From Imperialibacter sp. EC-SDR9 (GTDB lineage: Bacteria > Bacteroidota > Bacteroidia > Cytophagales > Cyclobacteriaceae): a stretch of DNA of 64,000 nucleotides. Positions 42,361-50,543 of the stretch are shown here, piece by piece. The position numbers were made by a program, and so were the translations under genes. The DNA lies in assembly GCF_902498805.1 (NCBI RefSeq), contig NZ_LR701589.1:1-64000 (forward strand), in the 5' to 3' direction. Position 1 is the first letter of the stretch, and each line of letters starts with the position of its first letter. The notes below the pieces were generated by a model, which was given only the letters and a program-made list of their open reading frames with translations, was not told the DNA's origin and did no database searches.

Positions 42361-42849
42361 ATGAAGAGAAACGCTAATTACTACATAGACCAACTGAACC
42401 TCGCCTCACATCCTGAGGGTGGATATTTTAAAGAGACATATAGAAGTGCTGACACTACCACCACCAAAGCTGGTCAAAGGAGCATTTCCACGGCCATTTA
42501 CTTCCTGCTGGAACCCGGCAACTTTTCTGCATTTCACCGCATAAAGTCAGATGAGGCCTGGCACTTTTACGATGGCGACCCACTTTCTGTATACATTATT
42601 GATCAAAGTGGTATGCTTGAAGAGGTTCGCCTTGGACTTGACATTTCAGCAGGCCAAAAGCCTCAGGCAGTCGTTCCGGCCAACTGCTGGTTTGCTTCCA
42701 GAGTGGCTGTCGGTGGCAAATTTTCTCTGGTCGGCTGCACTGTCGCTCCAGGTTTTGACTTTCAGGACTTCGAAATGGCTGAAAGGAATAAGTTGATCAA
42801 AGAATATCCCCAGCACCAATCAATCATCACTTCCCTTACGAGGAGTTGA
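42361..42849 (+). CDS. Cupin, DUF985 family
   Basis: A 162-residue single-domain cupin_5 (DUF985) protein. The hallmark pattern is present: LASHPEGGYFKETYRS near the N-terminus, STAIYFLLEPGNFSAFHRIKSDEAWHFYDGDP, then VPANCWFASRV and LVGCTVAPGFDFQDFEMA. The histidines in FHRIKSDEAWHF could bind metal. Its activity is not known. It is followed at 47 bases by the MarR gene in the same direction. Confidence 0.9.
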   Translation: MKRNANYYIDQLNLASHPEGGYFKETYRSADTTTTKAGQRSISTAIYFLLEPGNFSAFHRIKSDEAWHFYDGDPLSVYIIDQSGMLEEVRLGLDISAGQKPQAVVPANCWFASRVAVGGKFSLVGCTVAPGFDFQDFEMAERNKLIKEYPQHQSIITSLTRS

Positions 42850-42896
42850 GCATTCGATTACTTGACTTTGTCAAGTAATATCATTTTCTTCACCTC

Positions 42897-43334
42897 ATGA
42901 TTGAAGGTGAAAAAGCAATAGCCGCCGTTCGTGATTTCAACAGGTTTTACACAAGTGTTATCGGGCTGCTCGACAGGCACATACTTGACAGTCCCTATTC
43001 GCTGTCGGAGGCCAGGGTCATGTTCGAAATCAGTAGCACGGGAAGCTGCACTGCCAGACATATAAAAGCTGCCACCAAAATGGATGAGGGATATTTAAGC
43101 AGAATAATAGATAAGCTGTTGAAACAAGGCCTTTTGAAGAAAACCAGATCAGAAGAGGATGGCAGAGCGTTCTTGTTGTCGCTGTCAGTAGCCGGGCAGC
43201 GGGAGTTTGCCAGGCTCGACAAAGCCTCGCATGACGACATAGCGCTGTTACTGAAAAAGCTGAGCCGAAAAGAGATTGACCTTCTTTCTACTCAGCTCCA
43301 AAACATCAAATCAATTTTAGCGAAGACTTTATGA
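42897..43334 (+). CDS. MarR family transcriptional regulator, coupled to GNAT
   Basis: A 145-residue winged-helix regulator. LSEARVMFEISSTGSCTARHIKAATKMDEGYLSRIIDKLLKQGLLKKTRSEEDGRAFLLSLSVAGQ covers the DNA-binding helices and the wing. It overlaps the following acetyltransferase by 4 bases (ATGA). In many bacteria a MarR and a GNAT domain of this type are fused in one polypeptide; here they are separate genes. The target genes are unknown. Confidence 0.88.
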   Translation: MIEGEKAIAAVRDFNRFYTSVIGLLDRHILDSPYSLSEARVMFEISSTGSCTARHIKAATKMDEGYLSRIIDKLLKQGLLKKTRSEEDGRAFLLSLSVAGQREFARLDKASHDDIALLLKKLSRKEIDLLSTQLQNIKSILAKTL

Positions 43335-43834
43335 AAGCTGCCATCTCTCTTGAAAGTGTGACCATACGAACTGAGCTGAGGCCAGGCGACATAGGGTATG
43401 TGATTTACATGCACGGCGACATCTACTCAAAAGAGTATGGTTACAGTTTGGGTTTCGAATCGTACGTGGCTGAAAGCTTTGTGGAGTTCTACAAGCAATA
43501 TGACACCAGCCTTGATCGGGTGTGGGTGTGCGAACACAATGAAAAGATAGTTGGATTTCTTGCACTCATGCACAGAAACAAAGCCGCCCAGCTCCGTTAC
43601 TTCATTATGGAAAAGCCCTACCGGGGTATTGGACTGGGAAAGAAGCTAATGGATTTGTACATGAGCGAACTGAGTAGTCTTGGGTACGAGTCGTCTTACC
43701 TTCTCACAGTGGATGAGCTTCCGGCAGCTGCCTCGCTGTACAAGCGACATGGCTTTCGCCTGACCGAGGAAAAGTCATTTTCCGATTTCGGCAAACCCCT
43801 GATGGAGCAGAAATATGAGCTAGTGTTACATTGA
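43331..43834 (+). CDS. GNAT family N-acetyltransferase coupled to MarR
   Basis: A 167-residue GNAT. It starts with RTELRPGDIGYVIYMHGDIYSKEYGYSLGFE, the pattern typical of the C-terminal half of MarR-GNAT fusions. The acetyl-CoA loop motif is LRYFIMEKPYRGIGLGKKLMDLYM (R-G-I-G-x-G-K), and the end LPAAASLYKRHGFRLTEEK is the usual GNAT beta-bulge region. The ATGA overlap with the MarR gene means translational coupling. The acyl acceptor is unknown. Confidence 0.9.
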   Translation: MKAAISLESVTIRTELRPGDIGYVIYMHGDIYSKEYGYSLGFESYVAESFVEFYKQYDTSLDRVWVCEHNEKIVGFLALMHRNKAAQLRYFIMEKPYRGIGLGKKLMDLYMSELSSLGYESSYLLTVDELPAAASLYKRHGFRLTEEKSFSDFGKPLMEQKYELVLH

Positions 43835-43839
43835 TCGTT

Positions 43840-44859
43840 CTAGTGCTTCACCCTTGCGTAGTGCTCTTTGATTAGATCTCTACCGAAGTCACCATCGAAA
43901 TCTCGCCAAACGGTATGAATATGATTTCCATTACCCTGTGAGTTATCAAACTCAATGAGGAAAGAAGGCCCTTGTATCCGGTAATAATGAGGGCTACCAG
44001 GATGCTCACTACCTGCCCAGGCAAACATCATGAGATTCACGTCTTCTTTCAGCATGCTGCTTTTTCTTGCCCTCCCTTCTTTTTCCGGCATCACTGCCAG
44101 GTATTCATCAACGATTGCCCATAGCATCTTTTTCTGCTGATCCGTAAGCTGATCATAGGCAATGCCTGCCCTGTCAAGCGGTTTTACCTGCGCTACAGTC
44201 TTAGACACAATATCATTGAAAGTGCTTCCACTAAAAACGGCTTGCTGCTTTTGTGCTCCCTTCAGCGAATTCAATAGAGCAAAAGCAAGGTCTTCTTCCT
44301 TGTTAAGCACCCGCAGGCCCTCCTTAGGGCCATTTTTCACCTCACCGGGATTAGAGCCCAAAAACCTTGGAGTGTAAGACACCTCACCATTTACCACTGT
44401 GAAGTGAAGAGAGATATGATGGCCGTCAAATTGCCAGGCCCATGGTTCGCTGGCGCCGGGATTGCCGAAGATAGACACGAAATACATTTCAGGATCCCTC
44501 CTCGGATTGCCTTCCAGTTCTGCCAGCACGTCTTCAAGACTCATGATCATTTTGACCTTGTTGAAGCCCGCTTCGCTCAACGACATAGTTAATAGTTGCG
44601 TCACAAGATCTTTCTGATAGCTGTCCATTTCCTTTAATGGCAAGCCGTTTCTGGCCACCTGATAGGGCGGCACGTAAGACCAATCGAATCTTTTGGCATC
44701 GTCGAACGTCATCAGGAGCTTGGCCTTCTGCTGATCGTTCGCCGACTCTAGCAAGAGGCTGGCTATTTCGGCACTAAAACCATGGAACCTGAACGAGCTG
44801 GTAAAAATGGCAAAGGCCAGCAGCATAGCTGACAAATAAAACTTAGAGTGCGTTTTCAT
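43840..44859 (-). CDS. DUF3500 domain protein, secreted
   Basis: A 339-residue protein with an N-terminal hydrophobic signal (ending near FTSSFRF) and the DUF3500 domain throughout: QKAKLLMTFDDAKRFDWSYVPPYQVARNGLPLKEM, WAWQFDGHHISLHFTVVNGEV, TPRFLGSNPGEVK, and HIHTVWRDFDGDFGRDLIKEHYARVKH at the end. The conserved histidines and aspartates near WQFDGHH and HTVWRDFDGDFG could be a metal or catalytic site. Biochemical activity is not known to me. Confidence 0.88.
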   Translation of the reverse strand: MKTHSKFYLSAMLLAFAIFTSSFRFHGFSAEIASLLLESANDQQKAKLLMTFDDAKRFDWSYVPPYQVARNGLPLKEMDSYQKDLVTQLLTMSLSEAGFNKVKMIMSLEDVLAELEGNPRRDPEMYFVSIFGNPGASEPWAWQFDGHHISLHFTVVNGEVSYTPRFLGSNPGEVKNGPKEGLRVLNKEEDLAFALLNSLKGAQKQQAVFSGSTFNDIVSKTVAQVKPLDRAGIAYDQLTDQQKKMLWAIVDEYLAVMPEKEGRARKSSMLKEDVNLMMFAWAGSEHPGSPHYYRIQGPSFLIEFDNSQGNGNHIHTVWRDFDGDFGRDLIKEHYARVKH

Positions 44860-44930
44860 ACCAGAAGTTAGCTATTATCTCGCATAAAAACACTAACAAC
44901 CAATCGATTAGCCAGGCAGCCTTTACAAGT

Positions 44931-45353
44931 TCAGGTATTAAAATAGTACTTCTTTAAAAACCCTTCACAATTCACAACATCTATCGTGGAGTAGTAAAAG
45001 TCATCTCTGTCTTCAGTCACAATACACCGGCACCCTACTTCCAGAGCAGCATAGTACTGCATGCCGTCTTCAAAATCATGGATACTCTTGTTAGTCAACG
45101 CACTATTAACAGCGTTATCGTCGATAACGGCCGTGAGAATATGCTCTTTCAGAATGGTAAGCTTTTTCTTCGCTTGCACTGCTCCACTTTTCTTAGATGA
45201 AAAATAGAAAGCGATGGCGAGACTCATCGGCGTGGCATACAACTCAAAACCCTGCTTTCCCGCCAAACTTAACACTCTCGCTGCGTTGGAAAATACTGGA
45301 TATTCCTTGTTGAGCACCGCAACCAATACATTGGCATCTATCAGGGTTTTCAC
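44931..45353 (-). CDS. PIN domain toxin of a VapBC-type pair
   Basis: A 140-residue PIN protein. Acidic residues of the metal site are visible: LIDANVLVAVLNKE near the start, SIHDFEDGMQYYAALEVGCRCIVTEDRDDFY near the end. PIN toxins cut RNA. It starts with GTG, and the GTGA overlaps the antitoxin stop by 4 bases, a typical toxin-antitoxin layout. The RNA target is unknown. Confidence 0.87.
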   Translation of the reverse strand: MKTLIDANVLVAVLNKEYPVFSNAARVLSLAGKQGFELYATPMSLAIAFYFSSKKSGAVQAKKKLTILKEHILTAVIDDNAVNSALTNKSIHDFEDGMQYYAALEVGCRCIVTEDRDDFYYSTIDVVNCEGFLKKYYFNT

Positions 45354-45610
45354 TTCTTTTTGCGGCTTTCGTAGTACTCCTTTTTTGCCGCTTTTCTTGG
45401 CTTTGAAGTTTTGTATTCTGCCTGCCCATCAGCCACCATCATCACCCATTGTGCTACCTCCAGGTCTTCAAGCGACTGATAGTGCCGGGATGTCATTTGC
45501 CTGTAAAGGTATTCGGTTAGCCTGGACAGACTGATATTATTCTCCTCGGCGAATGCTTTGGCTGAGGCAATAACACTGGCATCGAAACTCAAAGTGATCT
45601 TGGCGTCCAT
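45350..45610 (-). CDS. DUF6364-type ribbon-helix-helix-like antitoxin
   Basis: An 86-residue protein, MDAKITLSFDASVIASAKAF, followed by AEENNISLSRLTEYLYRQM. This resembles the DUF6364/ribbon-helix-helix antitoxin start, a beta strand followed by two helices, which binds its own promoter. The C-terminal part (basic: KPRKAAKKEYYESRKKK) probably wraps the toxin. It is the first gene of the pair and would autoregulate both. Confidence 0.83.
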   Translation of the reverse strand: MDAKITLSFDASVIASAKAFAEENNISLSRLTEYLYRQMTSRHYQSLEDLEVAQWVMMVADGQAEYKTSKPRKAAKKEYYESRKKK

Positions 45611-45684
45611 ACTTTTATTATTTTATACGACAAAGATAAAAAATCTATACGTATAAAAAATAAGTAAGTTTCGACGCTACTCAA

Positions 45685-47988
45685 TCATCCCCCAAATTTC
45701 CCCCTCAGCTTAGCCAACTGTGCCTGCAAATCTCCGTCTGGCTCATCTGATTGCTGTGGTTTTTGAGGCTGAAAGCTTCTTCGCTCCTGCCTCCTTGGCT
45801 CTGGTCGCTCGTCTTTTTTATCACTTGCCTTTCTGGGAGCAGGGCCTGTGGCAAATGGATCGGCTTTCATCGACAGGGCAATCCGTTTTCTGGCGAGGTC
45901 AACTTCTACCACTGTCACCATTACCTTCTGCTGTAGCTTAACCGCCTCCGACGGATCGCTAATAAATTTATCGGCCAGGTGACTGATGTGAACCAGGCCG
46001 TCCTGATGCACTCCAATGTCCACAAAAGCACCAAACTTGGTCACATTGGTGACGATGCCCGGAAGCTTCATGCCCATTTTAAGGTCGGCCATCTCATTCA
46101 CTCCATCAGTAAAAGAGAATACCTCGAACGACTCCCTTGGGTCACGACCTGGTTTGGCTAATTCCTCAATAATATCTGTCAAAGTAGGGAGCCCCACCTC
46201 CTCAGATACATACTTTTTCAAATCCAATTTCCGTCGAAGCTCAGTGCTCGTCATCAAATCCGTAACGCCACAACCAAGGTCTTTGGCCATTTGCTCCACC
46301 AAATTATACCGTTCCGGGTGAACGGCACTGGTATCCAGCACGTTCTTGCCGTCCCTGATGCGGAGGAAGCCAGCGGCCTGCTCATAAGCCTTGTCTCCCA
46401 GGCGGGGTACTTTCTTCAATGACTCCCTGTCTTTGAAAGGCCCATTGGCATTCCTGAACTCAACTATGTTTTGTGCCAGTTGCGGGCCCAGCCCCGACAC
46501 GTAGGTAAGCAGCTGCTTGCTTGCCGTGTTAAGCTCCACGCCAACAGCGTTCACACAGCTCATCACCACGTCGTCCAGCGATTTCTTTAGCTCTGTTTGA
46601 TCCACGTCGTGCTGGTACTGGCCAACTCCTATCGATTTAGCATCAATCTTCACCAGCTCAGCCAATGGATCCATGAGTCTGCGACCTATGGACACGGCAC
46701 CACGAACTGTCACGTCCTGGTCAGGGAATTCTTCCCTGGCTACATCCGATGCAGAATAGATAGAGGCGCCACTTTCGTTCACCATGGCCACCAGCACATG
46801 CGATGGCAATCCGATAGATTTGATAAACTGCTCGGTTTCTCTGCTCGCTGTTCCGTTTCCTATGGCTACGGCTTGAATTTTATACTTCTCTACCATATAG
46901 GCCACTGTCGCAGCAGCCTTCTGCACCGCCTTCTGAGGTTCATTCGGGTAAATGGCCTCAAAGTCCAGCAACTTACCCTGACTGTCCAAGGCAGCTACTT
47001 TGCAACCCGTTCTGAATCCCGGGTCGACAGCGAGAATGCTCTTTTGCCCTAGTGGGGCAGCCATCAGCAGTTGCTTCAGGTTTTCAGCAAACACGTTAAT
47101 GGCCTCCACATCAGCCTTGTCTTTTGACCCCAGCCGTGCTTCAGTTTCCATGCTTGGCTTCAACAAGCGCTTATATGAATCATGCACAGCCTCTTTTACC
47201 TGCTCAGCCACCGGATTGCTGCCCTTCACAAACTGTCTTTCAAGCAACAAAGTCGCTTCCTCTTCCGGTGGATACATATCCAGCATAAGGATCATCTCTT
47301 TTTCGCCTCTTCTCATAGCAAGCAGGCGGTGAGAGGGTACCTTGTCAAGGGGCTCAGACCACTCAAAGTAGTCTTTGTATTTCTGTCCTTCTTCCTCTTT
47401 GCCTTTCATCACTTTGGAGTAGACAACCCCACTGCGATTAAACAGCTCTCTCATCTTCTTTCGGGCATCCGGATCCTCATTCACTATTTCCGCAATAATG
47501 TCACGTGCTCCCTGCAAAGCCTCCTCAGCCGATGCCACACCTTTTTCCTCATCCAGGTATTTTTCGGCTTCCCCAGCCAATTCACCAGCTTGTCTTTCAA
47601 AGATCCAAAGCGCTAGCGGCTCCAGTCCCTTTTCTCTGGCAATGGTAGCCCTGGTACGGCGCTTGGGCTTATAGGGCAAATAAATATCTTCCAGCGATGA
47701 CATGGTTTCGGCTGCATCAATTTGCGCTTTCAGCTCATCAGTCAGCTTGCCCTGCTCCTCAATCGACTTGAGGATGGCCTCTCTTCTTTTGTCGAGGTCA
47801 CGCAGTTGCCCAATTCGGTCACGTATTTTCGCAATAAAAACTTCGTCGAGGCTTCCTGTCCTCTCTTTACGGTACCTGGAAATAAAGGGAACGGTTCCGC
47901 CTTCGTCGAGAAGCTCAGCGGTAGCTACGACCTGTTTTGGGGAAATGCTTAATTCAGCTGCGATTTTGAGGTAATGTGCCTGGCTCAT
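45685..47988 (-). CDS. tex: Tex family RNA-binding protein
   Basis: A 767-residue protein with Tex architecture: N-terminal helical region (SISPKQVVATAELLDEGGTVPFISRYRKERTGSLDEV), a YqgF/RNaseH-like domain (SILAVDPGFRTGCKVAALDSQGKLLDF), helix-hairpin-helix units (GLGPQLAQNIVEFRNANGPF) and a C-terminal S1 domain (GMKLPGIVTNVTKFGAFVDIGVHQDGLVHISHL, residues about 655-725). The basic C-terminal tail after residue 725 is low complexity. Tex proteins bind RNA and act in transcription. It stands alone. Confidence 0.93.
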   Translation of the reverse strand: MSQAHYLKIAAELSISPKQVVATAELLDEGGTVPFISRYRKERTGSLDEVFIAKIRDRIGQLRDLDKRREAILKSIEEQGKLTDELKAQIDAAETMSSLEDIYLPYKPKRRTRATIAREKGLEPLALWIFERQAGELAGEAEKYLDEEKGVASAEEALQGARDIIAEIVNEDPDARKKMRELFNRSGVVYSKVMKGKEEEGQKYKDYFEWSEPLDKVPSHRLLAMRRGEKEMILMLDMYPPEEEATLLLERQFVKGSNPVAEQVKEAVHDSYKRLLKPSMETEARLGSKDKADVEAINVFAENLKQLLMAAPLGQKSILAVDPGFRTGCKVAALDSQGKLLDFEAIYPNEPQKAVQKAAATVAYMVEKYKIQAVAIGNGTASRETEQFIKSIGLPSHVLVAMVNESGASIYSASDVAREEFPDQDVTVRGAVSIGRRLMDPLAELVKIDAKSIGVGQYQHDVDQTELKKSLDDVVMSCVNAVGVELNTASKQLLTYVSGLGPQLAQNIVEFRNANGPFKDRESLKKVPRLGDKAYEQAAGFLRIRDGKNVLDTSAVHPERYNLVEQMAKDLGCGVTDLMTSTELRRKLDLKKYVSEEVGLPTLTDIIEELAKPGRDPRESFEVFSFTDGVNEMADLKMGMKLPGIVTNVTKFGAFVDIGVHQDGLVHISHLADKFISDPSEAVKLQQKVMVTVVEVDLARKRIALSMKADPFATGPAPRKASDKKDERPEPRRQERRSFQPQKPQQSDEPDGDLQAQLAKLRGKFGG

Positions 47989-48163
47989 GTCTTCCTTGAC
48001 TTCTGATTAGGGTCTGTTAAATACGTGTTTTGCTCAAAGTGATTTTCGAAATTACTCGAAACAGGGCTCGAAAATAAAGGCTTTCGGAATCAAATGAAGA
48101 CTTTTTTTGTATTGATTGCTGCGGAGACTAAAAACCTGCTGACTCCTAATGAATTAAGACAAC

Positions 48164-48739
48164 ATGGATAAGAAAAAGAAAAGGGAATTTATTGAATGGG
48201 CTGTTATTCTGGGAGTTATGGCAACGCTTTATTTCACTGGCTTGCATACGGAAGTCATCGGCACATTGCAAAGAGGTATTCTGGCTACTGGCGTCATGTC
48301 GCCGAGCGAGCCCGAAAGTACGCTGTCACTCACAGAATCGGATTATCGATTTCAGCTTGAAGACCTGGAAGGGAAAGTTTCTTCTTTTAGCGACCTAAAA
48401 GGCAAAACCGTTTTCATCAATCTTTGGGCAACCTGGTGCCCTCCCTGCATAGCAGAAATGCCGGAAATCCAGGATCTTTACGACAAAGTCGGGAGCGACA
48501 AAGTGGCGTTCGTTATGATTTCGCTGGACGACGAGCGAGAAAAGGCGATTAAATTTATTCAGAAGAAGGAGTATACTTTCCCGGTTTATACTTTGGTAAG
48601 CGGGCTGCCAGCTGTTTTTCATTCCCAGTCGATACCCACCACTTTTGTGATAGCGCCCGATGGCCATGTGAAAGTGCAGCAGTTTGGCATGGCTAGCTAC
48701 GACACTGAGGACTTTAGAAACTTGCTATTGAGCTTATAG
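48164..48739 (+). CDS. TlpA-like membrane-anchored thioredoxin
   Basis: A 191-residue protein with an N-terminal membrane anchor (about residues 9-27) and a thioredoxin fold. The active site is WATWCPPCIAEMPEIQ with redox cysteines, and the cis-proline lies in SIPTTFVIAPDG. The domain faces the periplasm and would reduce disulphides, as in cytochrome maturation. Its 3' end overlaps the convergent glycerate kinase gene by 6 bases. Confidence 0.9.
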   Translation: MDKKKKREFIEWAVILGVMATLYFTGLHTEVIGTLQRGILATGVMSPSEPESTLSLTESDYRFQLEDLEGKVSSFSDLKGKTVFINLWATWCPPCIAEMPEIQDLYDKVGSDKVAFVMISLDDEREKAIKFIQKKEYTFPVYTLVSGLPAVFHSQSIPTTFVIAPDGHVKVQQFGMASYDTEDFRNLLLSL

Positions 48740-49870
48740 CTGCTGCAAAGCCAGCACGTTTCCAAGGTTGAAGGCCGTTCTTTCTATATTAATAAGCGTG
48801 TTGGCCATTGCAGTCTCCAGGCTCTCCGGCTGATTCCCTACAGGCAGTAGCGCCAAAAATCTTCTGAGCTCGCTATCGGGAATTTCCCGTGGAATACGTC
48901 CCGCCAGGCCAACTACAGGTTTGCGATGCTTCTCTGCCATTTCCAACAGCACAAACGGCCCTTTGCCCTCCGCTGTCTGCTCATCAAGGCTGCCTTCGGC
49001 CGTGATCACCACATCAGTTTCCTTGATCGCCTTGTCCATTTCCAAAAGCTCCAGTATAAACTCCGCCCCCGGCTTCAGCTCAGCATCCATCCAGCCGACC
49101 AGCCCCGCCGAAATACCACCGGCAGCGCCCCCTCCTTTCACACCTGTGACATCTACCCCCCTATGCTGCCTGATAAGGTTGGCCCAATGAGCCAGTCCAT
49201 CATCCAGTTGAGCTACCTGCTCCGGCGATGCCCCCTTTTGCGGCCCGTATACCGCTGCAGCTCCCAGAGGGCCTGTCAACGGGTTACTAACATCGCACAG
49301 CACAGTTATATGCAACCCTGTCAAACTTTTTGGCTCAACAACCTGAGCTATGTGTTTTAACGCTCCGCCCGACCCGGCGAGCTCTTTTCCGTTACTGTTA
49401 AGAAATTTATAACCAAGGGCGGTGAGTATACCCATCCCACCATCGGTGGTTGCACTGCCACCAATACACAATATAATATGTGTAGCCCCAAGGTCGATTG
49501 CCTCCTTCATCAGCTCCCCCGTACCAACGCTACTTGCTTTCATGGCATTTTTTTCTGTCCCGGAGAGTAAGCGAAGGCCCGAGGCATCGGCCATTTCAAT
49601 GATAGCCAGCTTTTTGTCGGCTATGTACCCAAAAGGTGCCATCAACTTCCGTCCCAACGGATCCGATACTTCTTTCTTGAAAATCTCCCCTTGTAGCGCA
49701 TCAACGAGGATAGGCAGGGTGCCGTCGCCACCATCGGCTATTGGCTTGCAAACTATTCTGGACTGACATTTACTTTTTTGAAGTCCTTTCTTGATGGCCT
49801 CAGCGATATCGAAGGCTGTAGCAGCGCTTTTGAACGCATTGGGAGCAACAAGTATTTTGAGTGCCGGCAT
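48734..49870 (-). CDS. Glycerate kinase (GarK/GlxK family)
   Basis: A 378-residue glycerate kinase of the PF02595 family: VAPNAFKSAATAFDIAEAIKKGL, ADGGDGTLPILVDAL, CIGGSATTDGGMGILTALGY, and VITAEGSLDEQTAEGKG. It phosphorylates glycerate in the cytoplasm using ATP. The ATG lies directly after the sixA stop (49871) with no gap, so the two genes are one transcript. Confidence 0.92.
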   Translation of the reverse strand: MPALKILVAPNAFKSAATAFDIAEAIKKGLQKSKCQSRIVCKPIADGGDGTLPILVDALQGEIFKKEVSDPLGRKLMAPFGYIADKKLAIIEMADASGLRLLSGTEKNAMKASSVGTGELMKEAIDLGATHIILCIGGSATTDGGMGILTALGYKFLNSNGKELAGSGGALKHIAQVVEPKSLTGLHITVLCDVSNPLTGPLGAAAVYGPQKGASPEQVAQLDDGLAHWANLIRQHRGVDVTGVKGGGAAGGISAGLVGWMDAELKPGAEFILELLEMDKAIKETDVVITAEGSLDEQTAEGKGPFVLLEMAEKHRKPVVGLAGRIPREIPDSELRRFLALLPVGNQPESLETAMANTLINIERTAFNLGNVLALQQL

Positions 49871-50392
49871 TTAATTATCCGGCCTGTGTTCGTCTTCTTC
49901 AATTTGACCCGGAGTAATATACTGGATCAGCTTGCCAGTGTTCTGCGACACCTCTTTCCATGAATCCATGGGAAAATGAATTTCAACAAGACTACCCGGT
50001 TCCATGTTTCCCACAGTTTCGCCTGTCAGCAGCTCTGCCATATAACTAACGGTGGGGTTGTGTCCAACAAAAAGCACACTTTGGCAATTTACATCCAGCT
50101 CATTCACAATTCTTAAAAAAATTCTCACCGAGGCGTCGTACAGTTCCTGGTCTTCCTGAATTTCCTCCGCCGGATACTTGATTTGTTCGGCAATAGTTTG
50201 CGCAGTTTGAAAGGCACGAATAGCCGAACTGGTAACCATTAGGTTGGGGACTAAATCATGCCGTTTTATGTACATACCGGTATGAACTGCCTCTCTTTGG
50301 CCTGACCTGGTGAGATACCTTTCGATGTCTTTTGACCCATGGTCGGCCTCTCCTGCTTCGGCATGTCGGACAATCAATAATTTCTTAACCAT
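49871..50392 (-). CDS. sixA: SixA-type phosphohistidine phosphatase
   Basis: A 173-residue histidine phosphatase: the RHG motif VRHAEAGEADHGSKDIER, a conserved arginine in ERYLTRSGQREAV, and the second histidine in VLFVGHNPTVSYMAELL. This is the SixA subgroup that removes phosphate from histidine-containing phosphotransfer domains. It is the first gene of the pair with glycerate kinase. Confidence 0.9.
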   Translation of the reverse strand: MVKKLLIVRHAEAGEADHGSKDIERYLTRSGQREAVHTGMYIKRHDLVPNLMVTSSAIRAFQTAQTIAEQIKYPAEEIQEDQELYDASVRIFLRIVNELDVNCQSVLFVGHNPTVSYMAELLTGETVGNMEPGSLVEIHFPMDSWKEVSQNTGKLIQYITPGQIEEDEHRPDN

Positions 50393-50543
50393 TCTCTTAT
50401 AACGTGGTTAAATAAAAGTCAGTATGGCAGGGGAAATATAGCAAAACGAACCTACCAATATCCCCGTCATTTGATTTTTTTGTTTTTTTTTAAAGATATT
50501 TGACCGCCTCACCAATTTGGTAGAAAGGAAAAAACCCAGAGAA

